Positions 1 to 5,926 of a stretch of DNA of 8,427 bases are shown one piece after another. Positions within the stretch are counted from its first letter, which is position 1. Every line of letters starts with the position of its first letter. The stretch covers positions 1 to 8,427 of the forward strand of contig SLDM01000316.1 in NCBI GenBank assembly GCA_007125255.1. Reading direction: 5' to 3'. The notes below the pieces were generated by a model, which worked only from the letters and a program-made list of their open reading frames with translations, did no database searches and was not told where the DNA came from. Made by a program: the position numbers and the translations under genes. The DNA comes from Phycisphaerales bacterium. Its GTDB lineage: Bacteria; Planctomycetota; Phycisphaerae; Phycisphaerales; SM1A02.

Positions 1-375
1 CGGACCCGGGGGCGCAGTAGTGCAACTTTGTTTTATGTGATTGTCTATCAGGGTTTGGGGTTGGGTCGGCGGGGTGGCCGGAGGGAGTCAGCCGTGCAAG
101 ATGAAAAGACAGGGGGCAAGCGGGATTTGTTTAGCGTTCGGGACGACTGGTCGCCATACTCGATGGGACGCCGCCCCCTCGCTGCCTCGCTCCCCTTCGT
201 CGCTTCGCCCCTCCGTCGCTCCGTCGCTTCCTCTTCGTGCCATCGTGCCTCCGTGCCTTCGTGCCTCTCCCATATGATCGGACGTAAGCGGATAAATCCA
301 TGGCGATCGAGCGAATCTTCTTGATTCGTGGCGGCGATCAGGAATAGTTGGATATCCCGCTCCGGACCGCCGCCG
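1..375. other. Non-coding leader region upstream of the metalloprotease gene
   Basis: I see no convincing gene here. The frames that stay open translate to low-complexity Ser/Pro/Arg-rich sequence that follows the tandem repeat rather than any protein family. An AT-richer patch at about 22-50 interrupts otherwise GC-rich DNA. The main content is the 8-bp repeat array at 195-271. A TATGAT hexamer (273-278) lies directly after the array and could be a -10 element, but no matching -35 lies at the usual distance. A short TCGGGAC-type block at 138-157 recurs near the second array (see findings). An upstream gene could end within the first 20 bases, but this cannot be supported. Confidence 0.6.
195..271 (+). 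repeat. Degenerate 8-bp tandem array, copy 1 (CTYCGTSN units)
   Basis: Successive octamers read CTTCGTCG, CTTCGCCC, CTCCGTCG, CTCCGTCG, a shortened unit, CTTCGTGC, CATCGTGC, CTCCGTGC, CTTCGTGC and a final CTCTCCC. The first half ends mostly in TCG and the second half in TGC, giving two subtypes. The period of 8 is not a multiple of 3, which argues against a coding repeat. Less regular CTCGCT units precede it from about 177. A reverse-complement copy with the same two subtypes in the same order lies at 2524-2619. Function unknown; it resembles dispersed intergenic repeats of some environmental bacteria. Confidence 0.85.
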
Positions 376-1977
376 ATGCATATGCGACCTTCGATGACCA
401 ACGGCCTGCTCACCATCCTGCCGGCGATCGTGATCACCGGCGCGATGATCGCGTCCGGTGCGAACCGGACGGACGAGGTGGCCGATGAGATTCGGCGGCC
501 GATGATCGCGTTGACCGATGTGATCGATGTGATCGACGAAGAAGAAGGCAGGCGGGATGAACATCCAACCGGTGCGTCACGTGCGCCCTTGGCTCTGCGG
601 AAGCGGTCGGCGCGGATCGTGCCCGAGACGCTGCCGCACGAGGCAGGCCCGGGCGCGACGCTGGCGTGGGCGCCATTTTCGGACCTCAGCCTTGTCGCCA
701 CCGTGGTCCGCCGGGTCGATCGCGGGGAGCGCGGGTACACCCTGTCCGGTGAGGTCGGCGAGCACGGTCGTGGCTGGTTCGTCCTCAGCGTCCACCACCC
801 GGTGGTGGTCGGCGTGTTCAACGATGGCGAGGGGCGGCAGGTCGAACTGCGTCCGGCCGGGGCGAATGGTGACCGCTTCAATATCACCGAGGTGGATCCG
901 GCCGCGTATGGCGGGTGCGGGGTGTGCGAGGGCCGGCCATCACCGGTGAACGACTCCCTCTTTCCGCAGCGGGATTCTCAAGCGCGACCGGCGGCCCGGC
1001 GGCCCGATGGCCGGACCAGTTCCGGGACCAACGCCGGGACCAACGCCGGAACCAACATGGCGACCGGGGATGGGACGAGTGACGGGTGTGAGTTCGGGCC
1101 GGATGACGGGTCGATCATCGATGTGATGGTGGTCTGGACGCCGGCGGCCCGCGCGAGTGCCGGAGGCGTCAAGGCGATGGAAGCGCTGGTGGAGGCCGCG
1201 GTGGAGTCGACGAATCTGGCGTACACGAACAGCGGCATTGCGCCGGAGATCCGCCTGGTCTACAAGGGAGAGGTGGACTATCGCGAGTCGGGCAGCATGA
1301 ACACCGATCTCGTGAACCTGCGGCAGCAGAACGAGGTGATGCCGGAGGTGCACACCATCCGGCAGGAGGTCGGAGCAGATCTGGTTGCACTGCTGACGCA
1401 CGGCTCGGGGCTGTGCGGTCTGGGCTATGTGCTCACCACCCTCGAGAGCGATTTCGCGCCCTTCGCCTTCAGCGTGACCCGCTGGCAGTGCGCGGTCGGG
1501 AACCTTTCGTTCGCCCACGAACTGGGGCACAACATGGGATGCGGCCACGACCACCAGAACGTCCTGCCGAGCCTCTTCGATGATTCCTTCGGCCACCGCT
1601 GGACGGGTGACCGCGGCACACTGTGGCGATCAATCATGGCCCTTCAGCCCGGAGAGCGCGTGCCGCACTTCTCCAATCCGGAGATCGACTTCGACGGCCA
1701 GCCCACCGGGGTGGCGGAAGGATTTCCCGAGCCGGCCAACCACGCCCGGACGATCAACGAGTCGGCGTGCTACGTCGCGAACTTCATGCCGTCGGTCGAT
1801 TCCGAGCCGGCGTGCCCGGCGGACCTGACCGGTGACGGGACGGTTAACGTGTTCGACCTGCTGCAACTGCTTGATCTGTGGGGCGCGTGTGAATCGTGTT
1901 CCGCGGATCTGACCGGGGATGGAGTGGTGGACGTCTTCGACCTGCTCACGCTGCTGGCTGCATGGGGCCCGTGCTGA
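376..1977 (+). CDS. Secreted reprolysin-like (M12B-type) zinc metalloprotease with C-terminal dockerin-like tail
   Basis: Predicted exported endopeptidase of the metzincin clan, 533 residues from the ATG at 376. A GTG at 328 would add 16 residues, but 376 puts a good signal peptide at the N-terminus (hydrophobic stretch about residues 10-28, cleavage near A29). Residues 30-245 look like a prodomain and linker, including a small GTN repeat at 217-228. The catalytic domain spans about 246-470: it opens with IDVMVVWTPAARA and carries the zinc motif HELGHNMGCGHD (ligands H381, H385, H391; general base E382) and a Met-turn at M421 in SIMAL, followed by HFSNPEI, typical of bacterial reprolysin-like proteases. 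The tail (480-533) holds two EF-hand-like loops, D483-D494 and D511-D522, each enclosed by cysteines (C480/C505 and C508/C533). Such tails occur on many exported Phycisphaerae proteins; whether they sort, anchor or stabilise is not known to me. Substrate unknown. Start choice is the weakest point. Confidence 0.9.
   Translation: MHMRPSMTNGLLTILPAIVITGAMIASGANRTDEVADEIRRPMIALTDVIDVIDEEEGRRDEHPTGASRAPLALRKRSARIVPETLPHEAGPGATLAWAPFSDLSLVATVVRRVDRGERGYTLSGEVGEHGRGWFVLSVHHPVVVGVFNDGEGRQVELRPAGANGDRFNITEVDPAAYGGCGVCEGRPSPVNDSLFPQRDSQARPAARRPDGRTSSGTNAGTNAGTNMATGDGTSDGCEFGPDDGSIIDVMVVWTPAARASAGGVKAMEALVEAAVESTNLAYTNSGIAPEIRLVYKGEVDYRESGSMNTDLVNLRQQNEVMPEVHTIRQEVGADLVALLTHGSGLCGLGYVLTTLESDFAPFAFSVTRWQCAVGNLSFAHELGHNMGCGHDHQNVLPSLFDDSFGHRWTGDRGTLWRSIMALQPGERVPHFSNPEIDFDGQPTGVAEGFPEPANHARTINESACYVANFMPSVDSEPACPADLTGDGTVNVFDLLQLLDLWGACESCSADLTGDGVVDVFDLLTLLAAWGPC
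1024..1059 (+). repeat. 12-bp in-frame tandem repeat in the protease linker
   Basis: Three copies of GGGACCAACGCC (1024-1035 and 1036-1047 identical, 1048-1059 diverged) encode GTNA, GTNA, GTNM. The repeat lies in the low-complexity linker before the catalytic domain. The identity of the first two copies suggests recent slippage, and copy number may vary between strains. Confidence 0.85.
1813..1974 (+). repeat. Duplicated dockerin-like calcium-loop module
   Basis: Two 26-residue modules start 84 bp (28 residues) apart. Each reads C, then ADLTGDG, then V-N/D-V-FDLL, then a leucine-rich helix, then WGxC. Loop positions 1, 3, 5, 9 and 12 (D, T, D, N/D, D) match EF-hand calcium ligands, as in type I dockerins. 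The cysteines are symmetric: C480-C505 and C508-C533, both spaced 25. Disulfide pairing is inferred. Confidence 0.85.
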
Positions 1978-2040
1978 GCCGTACTGAAGAAGGAGGGGGA
2001 TCCGCGTGCTGGACCGGCGCGTTGCACCAGTGCGTTCAGA

Positions 2041-2068
2041 GGGGGCAGCCGATATGATGCGGGGGCAG
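2041..2068 (+). promoter_or_regulatory. Possible promoter or operator: two GGGGGCAG boxes flanking TATGAT
   Basis: GGGGGCAG occurs at 2041-2048 and again at 2061-2068, 20 bp apart start to start, about two helical turns. A TATGAT hexamer (2053-2058) lies between them, 59 bases upstream of the zinc-ribbon gene start. No -35 sits at 16-18 bp; TTGCAC at 2022-2027 is too far (25 bp spacer). This could be a regulated promoter or chance in G-rich DNA. Confidence 0.22.
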
Positions 2069-2116
2069 GTACCCTCAAGAGAATCCCTTCGCTCAGGAAA
2101 GTATCGGTGAGAGATC

Positions 2117-2494
2117 ATGCGCAGGCCCGGGACCGATGAAAACAATGTGCAGATGACGGATGTGCTCTGCGATTTCTGCCACCGGGCGTGGACGGAAGAG
2201 ACGCCGATGATCGAAGGCCATCACGGCAGTTGCATCTGCGGAAAGTGCCTGACGGTCGCGTACACGGAGGTGGTCAGGAGTCGGGCGTCAGCCGCGCCGG
2301 AGGATTACCACTGCACGATGTGCCTCGAACGGGAGAAGGATCGCGCGGCCCAGAACCGGCCGAACGAACCCGGTTGGCAGAGCCCGATGTACGAGGAGGC
2401 GGCCATCTGCCGGCGCTGCATCAAGCTGGGAGCGGGCGCGCTGCACAAGGACGACGCTCACGACTGGACGCGCCCGGGTGCGGATGAAGGGTGA
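2117..2494 (+). CDS. Small ClpX-type zinc-ribbon protein, function unknown
   Basis: A 125-residue soluble protein with no signal peptide or membrane segment. It has four cysteine pairs: C18/C21 (CDFC), C41/C44 (CGKC, with an extra C39), C66/C69 (CTMC) and C98/C101 (CRRC). Spacing suggests two four-cysteine zinc sites. The first half (VLCDFC, then a GSCICGKCLTVAY block) resembles the C4 zinc-binding domain at the N-terminus of ClpX, but no AAA+ ATPase domain follows. In ClpX that domain mediates dimerisation and adaptor or substrate binding, so a role as adaptor or binding module is possible but inferred. ATG at 2117 has a weak GAGAG nearby; ATG at 2153 (MTDVLCDFC) is an alternative, because the first 12 residues look unconstrained. 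It follows the protease gene by 139 bp on the same strand. The 8-bp repeat array begins 30 bp after its stop codon. Confidence 0.8.
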   Translation: MRRPGTDENNVQMTDVLCDFCHRAWTEETPMIEGHHGSCICGKCLTVAYTEVVRSRASAAPEDYHCTMCLEREKDRAAQNRPNEPGWQSPMYEEAAICRRCIKLGAGALHKDDAHDWTRPGADEG

Positions 2495-2523
2495 GAAGGG
2501 AGAAGAATGCGGGGGTGGGGGAG

Positions 2524-2619
2524 GCACGGAGGGAAAGTGACGAAGTGACGGAGTGGTGGGATTGAGGGAGGCACGAAGGCACGAAGAGGTGGCAACGACG
2601 GAGCGACGGAGCGACGGAG
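2524..2619 (-). repeat. Degenerate 8-bp tandem array, copy 2, inverted relative to copy 1
   Basis: Read on the plus strand the units are GCACGGAG, GTGACGAA, GTGACGGA, then GCACGAAG twice (2571-2586), a short break, then CGACGGAG three times in exact tandem (2596-2619). Their reverse complements (CTCCGTCG, CTTCGTGC, TCCGTCAC and TTCGTCAC) match the unit of copy 1, with the TCG subtype first and the TGC subtype second, as in copy 1. A third TCAC subtype appears only here. It lies between the zinc-ribbon stop codon and the lipoprotein terminator. Confidence 0.85.
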
Positions 2620-2761
2620 GGGTGAAGGGGGATAATGGCATCGAGTGGTCCCGATTGAGCGTTGCACTCTGGTCCGGCGATTGTCCTTCCACCAGGGCAC
2701 GGCCGACTCGCTGCGCTCGCTGGCCGTGGCACCCCGCGCGGACCTCGTGGATTCCTGGAGC

Positions 2762-2798
2762 AAAAAAAAAACGCAGCGTGCCCAAGGGGCACGCTGCG
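2762..2798 (-). terminator. Rho-independent terminator of the coiled-coil lipoprotein gene
   Basis: Arms CGCAGCGTGCCC (2772-2783) and GGGCACGCTGCG (2787-2798) pair perfectly over 12 bp around an AAG loop. The ten A residues at 2762-2771 become a T-tract after the hairpin on the minus strand. The stem begins about 34 bp beyond the lipoprotein stop codon. There is no T-tract on the plus-strand side, so it should act only in the minus direction. Confidence 0.95.
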
Positions 2799-2832
2799 GG
2801 AATCGATCCGAACCAGGATGCAGTGAGGAAGC

Positions 2833-5580
2833 TCAGTCGCGATCGGTGGGAACCGTGGTGATCTGAACGTTCTCGAGTTCCTCGGGCAGCTGCAGGTTGG
2901 GCTGCTGGGGTGACTGCTGCGGCCGACGCTGCATGTTGGCGAGGCGGTGGTCCCAGTTATCGCGGGCGCTGCGCTGGAGCTGGTGCTGCTCCTCCTTCAG
3001 CTGCGCGAATCGCTGGTTCAACTCGCTCCGCATCGCTTCGGCCTGGGCGAGCGAGGTCTCCAGGTTGGTCTGCTTGAAGACGTCGTCGCGGTAGATGTCG
3101 GTCAGGTCACGGATGCGCTCGGAGTTGACCTGAACCAGGCGGGCGTCGAAGAGAGCGCGGACCGCTTCTTCCCGGGCTTCAGCACTGCGGCTGGAAGCGA
3201 CGATTTCCGCCCGCTTCATGTCCGAGGTGCTGCGGAGCTTCGCCGAGGCGACTTCCGCGATGGCTTCGGACTGTTCACGATCGGCACGCGCGGTGGCGAG
3301 CATGCGGCTGACGGACGCGTCGGCCTTCAGAACCGTGCTGTAGGACAGGTTCCGCAGGTGATCGATCTCGGCCGAGGCCAGCGTGTAATCGAGCGTGTTC
3401 TGAGCGGCCATACGGTTGATTTCCACTTCGCTCTTGCGGGCGAAGACATCGGCGTGGACCATCGACTCGTTGTAGTTTGCTTCGGCGATCGTGGCGGCCG
3501 AAGCAATGGCACGATCCTGCTTGGTCATTTCCGCTTCGAGCACGCGTTCGGCCGAGGCGATCTGGGTATTGATCTGCGTGAACAGCGCTTCGTTGCTCCG
3601 CTCGACCGATTCGGCTTCGACCCAGAGGCGGTCGAACTCGGCGTTGCCGCGACGCTTGGTGGCGTCGAGCGCGGCCTGGAGAGCGCGGACTTCGCTTTCG
3701 CCGGTGTTCTTCACGGTGTTCGCTTCGACCAGCAGCAGTTCCGACTGGGCGAGGGCGTAGTCGCGACCGGCGGTGGCTTCGGCGCGGAGATCCGACGCTT
3801 CGGCCAGCATTTCCTTGCGGAAGGCGTCCGCCTCGCTCAGGGCGCGGTCGTAGCCGGCCTGGGAGGTGGTGATCCACGCTTCGGCCTGCGTGGTCAGATC
3901 GGCGTACTGGGCGCGGGCCTGCGTGTTCATCGCTTCGGCCACGGCCAGCTTTTCCGAGCTGAGCGCCATGAACTGCGCCCGGACCGCTTCCGTGCGGCTG
4001 ACGGACTCTTCGAACGTCGCGTTCATCGCCATTTCCTGCGCATCGGAGTTCGTGCGAAGGTTCATGACGCGGGCGAGCGAGGAACGGAACTGCGCGATGT
4101 GCTCCGGCTCGACCCGCGGCGTGACGGGCTTGACCTTCGGCGAGGCAGGAACGGTGTGCAGATCTTCCGGCTCTTCCGGCGCGGGTTCGGTCTTTCCGGC
4201 GAACTCGACATTGTTCTGCTTCTGCCGGTTGGCGAGCTCATCGAGAATCTGCGTGCGCACCTTGGCGGCTTCGGCTTCCGCTTCGGCGATGATCTTCTTC
4301 ATCGTCGATTCGGCGAGCTCGGACTGGTGGGCCGCGGTTTCACGAGCCGCGTTGGCGCGGGCCTGCGCCTCGGCCTTGACGAACTCGGCGCGGGCATCCT
4401 TCTCCATGCGATCCGCGCGGCTGCGCAGCTTGGAGATTTCGGCCAGCTCGGACTTCTTCCACGAGTCCAGCTCCGACATCGTATGATCGAAGTTGGTGCT
4501 GCCGAGGAAGGCGATCTGCTCGGCTTCCGCCTGCAGGCGATCGATTTCCGCGTTGGCACGCTCGAGCGTGGTTTCCGCCTGGTTGCGGAGTCGCTCGTAC
4601 TCGGCCTTGGCCTTGCTCAATTCGGTCTTCGCGGAGTTGACGCGAAGTTCGTACTCTTCCTTGGAACCCTGTTCGGTCATGGCGTCGGCACGGGCGACGA
4701 GCTCCGAGAACCGGGCCTGGGCGTCCTTCTTCAGCGAGTTCGCGCGGGTCGTCAGACGGCTCACTTCCGCTTCGGTCTGCTCGGAGATCGAAACGATCTG
4801 GACCTGCAACTCTTCCGACCGGGCGTCGGTCTGCTCACGGACGGACTGGGCCTGGGTGCGCAGCTTGGAGACGGTCGCGTTGGCGCGGGACTTGGTCGCC
4901 TGCGCGTTCTCACGCATCTCCTCGATCATCGCCTGGCCTTCTTCGAGCGTGGCGTGGCGAACGCTCTTCAGGTTTTCAACCTGCGCCTTGGCGGAGGTAT
5001 AATCCTGCCACGCACGGCTGGTCAGCTCCGCATGCGCCATTTCCGCTTCCTTGCGGAGCGCTTCGATGAACGCGGCGTTCTTTTCGCTGGTGCTGTTCAA
5101 TGAGCGTTCGCGGGATGAGATGTTCGTCCAGAGCTCATTCTGCTTCGCGCTGTACTGCTCCTGCAGTTTTTCGGCCTGGGCCAGCATGGCCCGCTCCCGG
5201 GCTTCCGCGTTGCGGCGCTGGGCCGAAACGTGGGCAAGACCTTCACGCAGGGTGGCATCCTTTTCGATTTCCGACGCGCGAGCCGCCGCGAGGGCCGCTT
5301 CGATCTCCGACAGCCCGATCCGCGCCTCCGCGAGATACTCATCCGGGAGCTGATTGCGGTTGGCTTCGTCGACGACGTACTGGCGCGTCGGCACCTTGGA
5401 TTCCCTGAAATCCTTCAGTCCGACCTCACTCGGGTTACCGCTCCGCTGACTGCTCGTCCAGGAATTGTTCGACGAAGAGCAGCCGGCAAAGAGCAGTGAG
5501 CCGGCGAGAAGTGTCAATTGCAGCGTGCGGGCTCCCACGCCTTTTCCAGTCTTACCCTGGCTGTTCGTTCGTGCGTTCAT
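2833..5580 (-). CDS. Large lipid-anchored coiled-coil protein built from 18-residue repeats
   Basis: 915 residues, not recognised as a named family. The start at 5580 is chosen because GGAG (5590-5593) lies 9 bases upstream and a lipoprotein signal follows: basic N-region, hydrophobic stretch 19-32, lipobox FAGC with C34. An in-frame ATG at 5649 lacks a well-placed ribosome site. Serines follow the cysteine, with no Asp at +2, which by the E. coli sorting rule would favour the outer membrane. Residues 35-80 are a linker and 81-183 an Ala/Glu-rich helix. Residues 184-454 hold about 15 repeats of 18 residues, 461-495 a proline-rich hinge (motifs PAPEEPE and PKVKPVTPRVEP), 506-829 a further 18 contiguous repeats, about 830-885 a Gln-rich coiled coil, and then a Gln/Pro tail. 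The repeat consensus is xxLxxxAxxxxxxAxAE with a hydrophobic residue at 18. No catalytic motif is seen. An envelope-spanning rod or spacer is inferred. It has its own terminator and probably its own promoter. Confidence 0.9.
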   Translation of the reverse strand: MNARTNSQGKTGKGVGARTLQLTLLAGSLLFAGCSSSNNSWTSSQRSGNPSEVGLKDFRESKVPTRQYVVDEANRNQLPDEYLAEARIGLSEIEAALAAARASEIEKDATLREGLAHVSAQRRNAEARERAMLAQAEKLQEQYSAKQNELWTNISSRERSLNSTSEKNAAFIEALRKEAEMAHAELTSRAWQDYTSAKAQVENLKSVRHATLEEGQAMIEEMRENAQATKSRANATVSKLRTQAQSVREQTDARSEELQVQIVSISEQTEAEVSRLTTRANSLKKDAQARFSELVARADAMTEQGSKEEYELRVNSAKTELSKAKAEYERLRNQAETTLERANAEIDRLQAEAEQIAFLGSTNFDHTMSELDSWKKSELAEISKLRSRADRMEKDARAEFVKAEAQARANAARETAAHQSELAESTMKKIIAEAEAEAAKVRTQILDELANRQKQNNVEFAGKTEPAPEEPEDLHTVPASPKVKPVTPRVEPEHIAQFRSSLARVMNLRTNSDAQEMAMNATFEESVSRTEAVRAQFMALSSEKLAVAEAMNTQARAQYADLTTQAEAWITTSQAGYDRALSEADAFRKEMLAEASDLRAEATAGRDYALAQSELLLVEANTVKNTGESEVRALQAALDATKRRGNAEFDRLWVEAESVERSNEALFTQINTQIASAERVLEAEMTKQDRAIASAATIAEANYNESMVHADVFARKSEVEINRMAAQNTLDYTLASAEIDHLRNLSYSTVLKADASVSRMLATARADREQSEAIAEVASAKLRSTSDMKRAEIVASSRSAEAREEAVRALFDARLVQVNSERIRDLTDIYRDDVFKQTNLETSLAQAEAMRSELNQRFAQLKEEQHQLQRSARDNWDHRLANMQRRPQQSPQQPNLQLPEELENVQITTVPTDRD
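3094..4065 (-). repeat. Eighteen contiguous 18-residue (54-bp) coiled-coil repeats, distal array
   Basis: Protein residues 506-829. Units begin MNLR, EESV, SEKL, ADLT, DRAL, SDLR, ELLL, RALQ, DRLW, TQIN, TKQD, NESM, NRMA, DHLR, SRML, EVAS, VASS and DARL, each exactly 18 residues long with no gap. Position 16 is Ala in 15 of 18 units, position 7 is mostly Ala, and position 18 is mostly F, Y, I, V or M. Hydrophobic positions 3, 7, 10, 14 and 18 give 4-3-4-4-3 spacing. The DNA copies are strongly diverged, so the array is old and kept by selection on the protein. Confidence 0.85.
4219..5031 (-). repeat. About fifteen 18-residue coiled-coil repeats, proximal array
   Basis: Protein residues 184-454. 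Units begin AELT, ENLK, EEMR, SKLR, EELQ, SRLT, SELV, ELRV, ERLR, DRLQ, DHTM, SKLR, VKAE, QSEL and EAAK. All are 18 residues except the seventh (SELV), which has one extra residue. The consensus matches the distal array, with Ala at positions 7, 14 and 16. The last unit is weak and runs into a Gln/Asn-rich stretch before the proline hinge. Confidence 0.8.
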
Positions 5581-5926
5581 GTCAAAAGTCTCCATGAGTG
5601 GTCCATCCTGAAATCCACCGAGCCGCCCGGATTGGATGTCCACGTTCATCCTGCCGGCAGGCCACGGTCCCGCTCAGAAAGTCGGTCAGGGCGGAGGTCG
5701 TCTAAAGTGCAATCGCAACTCTTCCGCCGGAATGCGCAGAAAGTTGACCACACTTCCCATGCGGAACAGACCGCGCCGGGCTCATCCTCGCGGTGGTTCA
5801 GGACGCGATCACTGCAGCCAACTCCGGAAGTTTCGGCCGATCGCCGCGTTTTCGGACGCTCGAGATCGCCACCGCCGTGCGGTGGATGGGTTTCTCTTTC
5901 ACGGCGGGCTGTTTCGGCGCCGGTGC
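5581..5926. other. Gap between the polyferredoxin and lipoprotein genes
   Basis: This stretch should hold the promoter of the lipoprotein gene, but I find no convincing -35/-10 pair on the minus strand. Visible items are the GGAG ribosome site (5590-5593), an in-frame upstream extension of the lipoprotein frame to an ATG at 5649, and an inverted repeat CCGCCGTG (5872-5879) and CACGGCGG (5900-5907) just after the polyferredoxin stop codon. That repeat lacks a T-tract and is a poor terminator candidate. Plus-strand frames across it are continuations of antisense frames and are not supported. Confidence 0.55.
5590..5593 (-). promoter_or_regulatory. Ribosome binding site (GGAG) deciding the lipoprotein start
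   Basis: GGAG lies 9 bases before the ATG at 5580. This favours a start there over the longer frame from 5649, whose only purine run abuts its ATG. Confidence 0.6.

Larger units (their letters stand above)
2495..2832. other. Intergenic region between convergent genes
   Basis: Three things occupy this stretch: the inverted copy of the 8-bp array (2524-2619), an inverted repeat with 7-bp arms CACGGCC (2698-2704) and GGCCGTG (2722-2728), and the intrinsic terminator of the minus-strand lipoprotein gene (2762-2798). The 2698-2728 stem-loop has no T-tract, so it is only a weak candidate for stopping plus-strand transcription. Open frames across the array are repeat-driven and not credible genes. 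Confidence 0.65.

Noticed and set aside
28..324. Plus-strand 98-codon frame upstream of the protease
   Set aside because: Much of it is translated 8-bp repeat (Ser/Arg/Pro-rich). The repeat period is not a multiple of three, so the amino acid pattern is not maintained.
328..375. GTG at 328 as the protease start
   Set aside because: It adds 16 residues before the signal peptide, has no ribosome site, and gives an unusually long N-region; the ATG at 376 fits better, although 382 and 394 remain possible.
48..887. Minus-strand frame of 279 codons across the leader and the protease 5' end
   Set aside because: It crosses the octamer array and the protease prodomain, its translation is Arg/Ser/Thr/Pro-rich with no family features, and the plus strand carries a supported gene.
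195..2619. CRISPR array or transposon ends
   Set aside because: Units are 8 bp, contiguous and degenerate, with no spacers, so not CRISPR. No transposase lies between the two copies and no target-site duplication can be recognised.
2698..2728. Stem-loop CACGGCC / GGCCGTG as a terminator for the plus-strand genes
   Set aside because: The loop is 17 bases, the stem only 7 bp, and no T-tract follows on the plus strand; listed only as content of the gap.
2947..5103. Very long open frame (718 codons) on the plus strand opposite the coiled-coil gene
   Set aside because: It is the antisense shadow of an Ala/Glu/Lys/Arg-rich repeat gene: the codons used there have no stop codons in this complementary frame. 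Its translation is Gly/Arg/Leu-rich with the same 18-residue echo, and the minus-strand gene has a lipobox, ribosome site and terminator.
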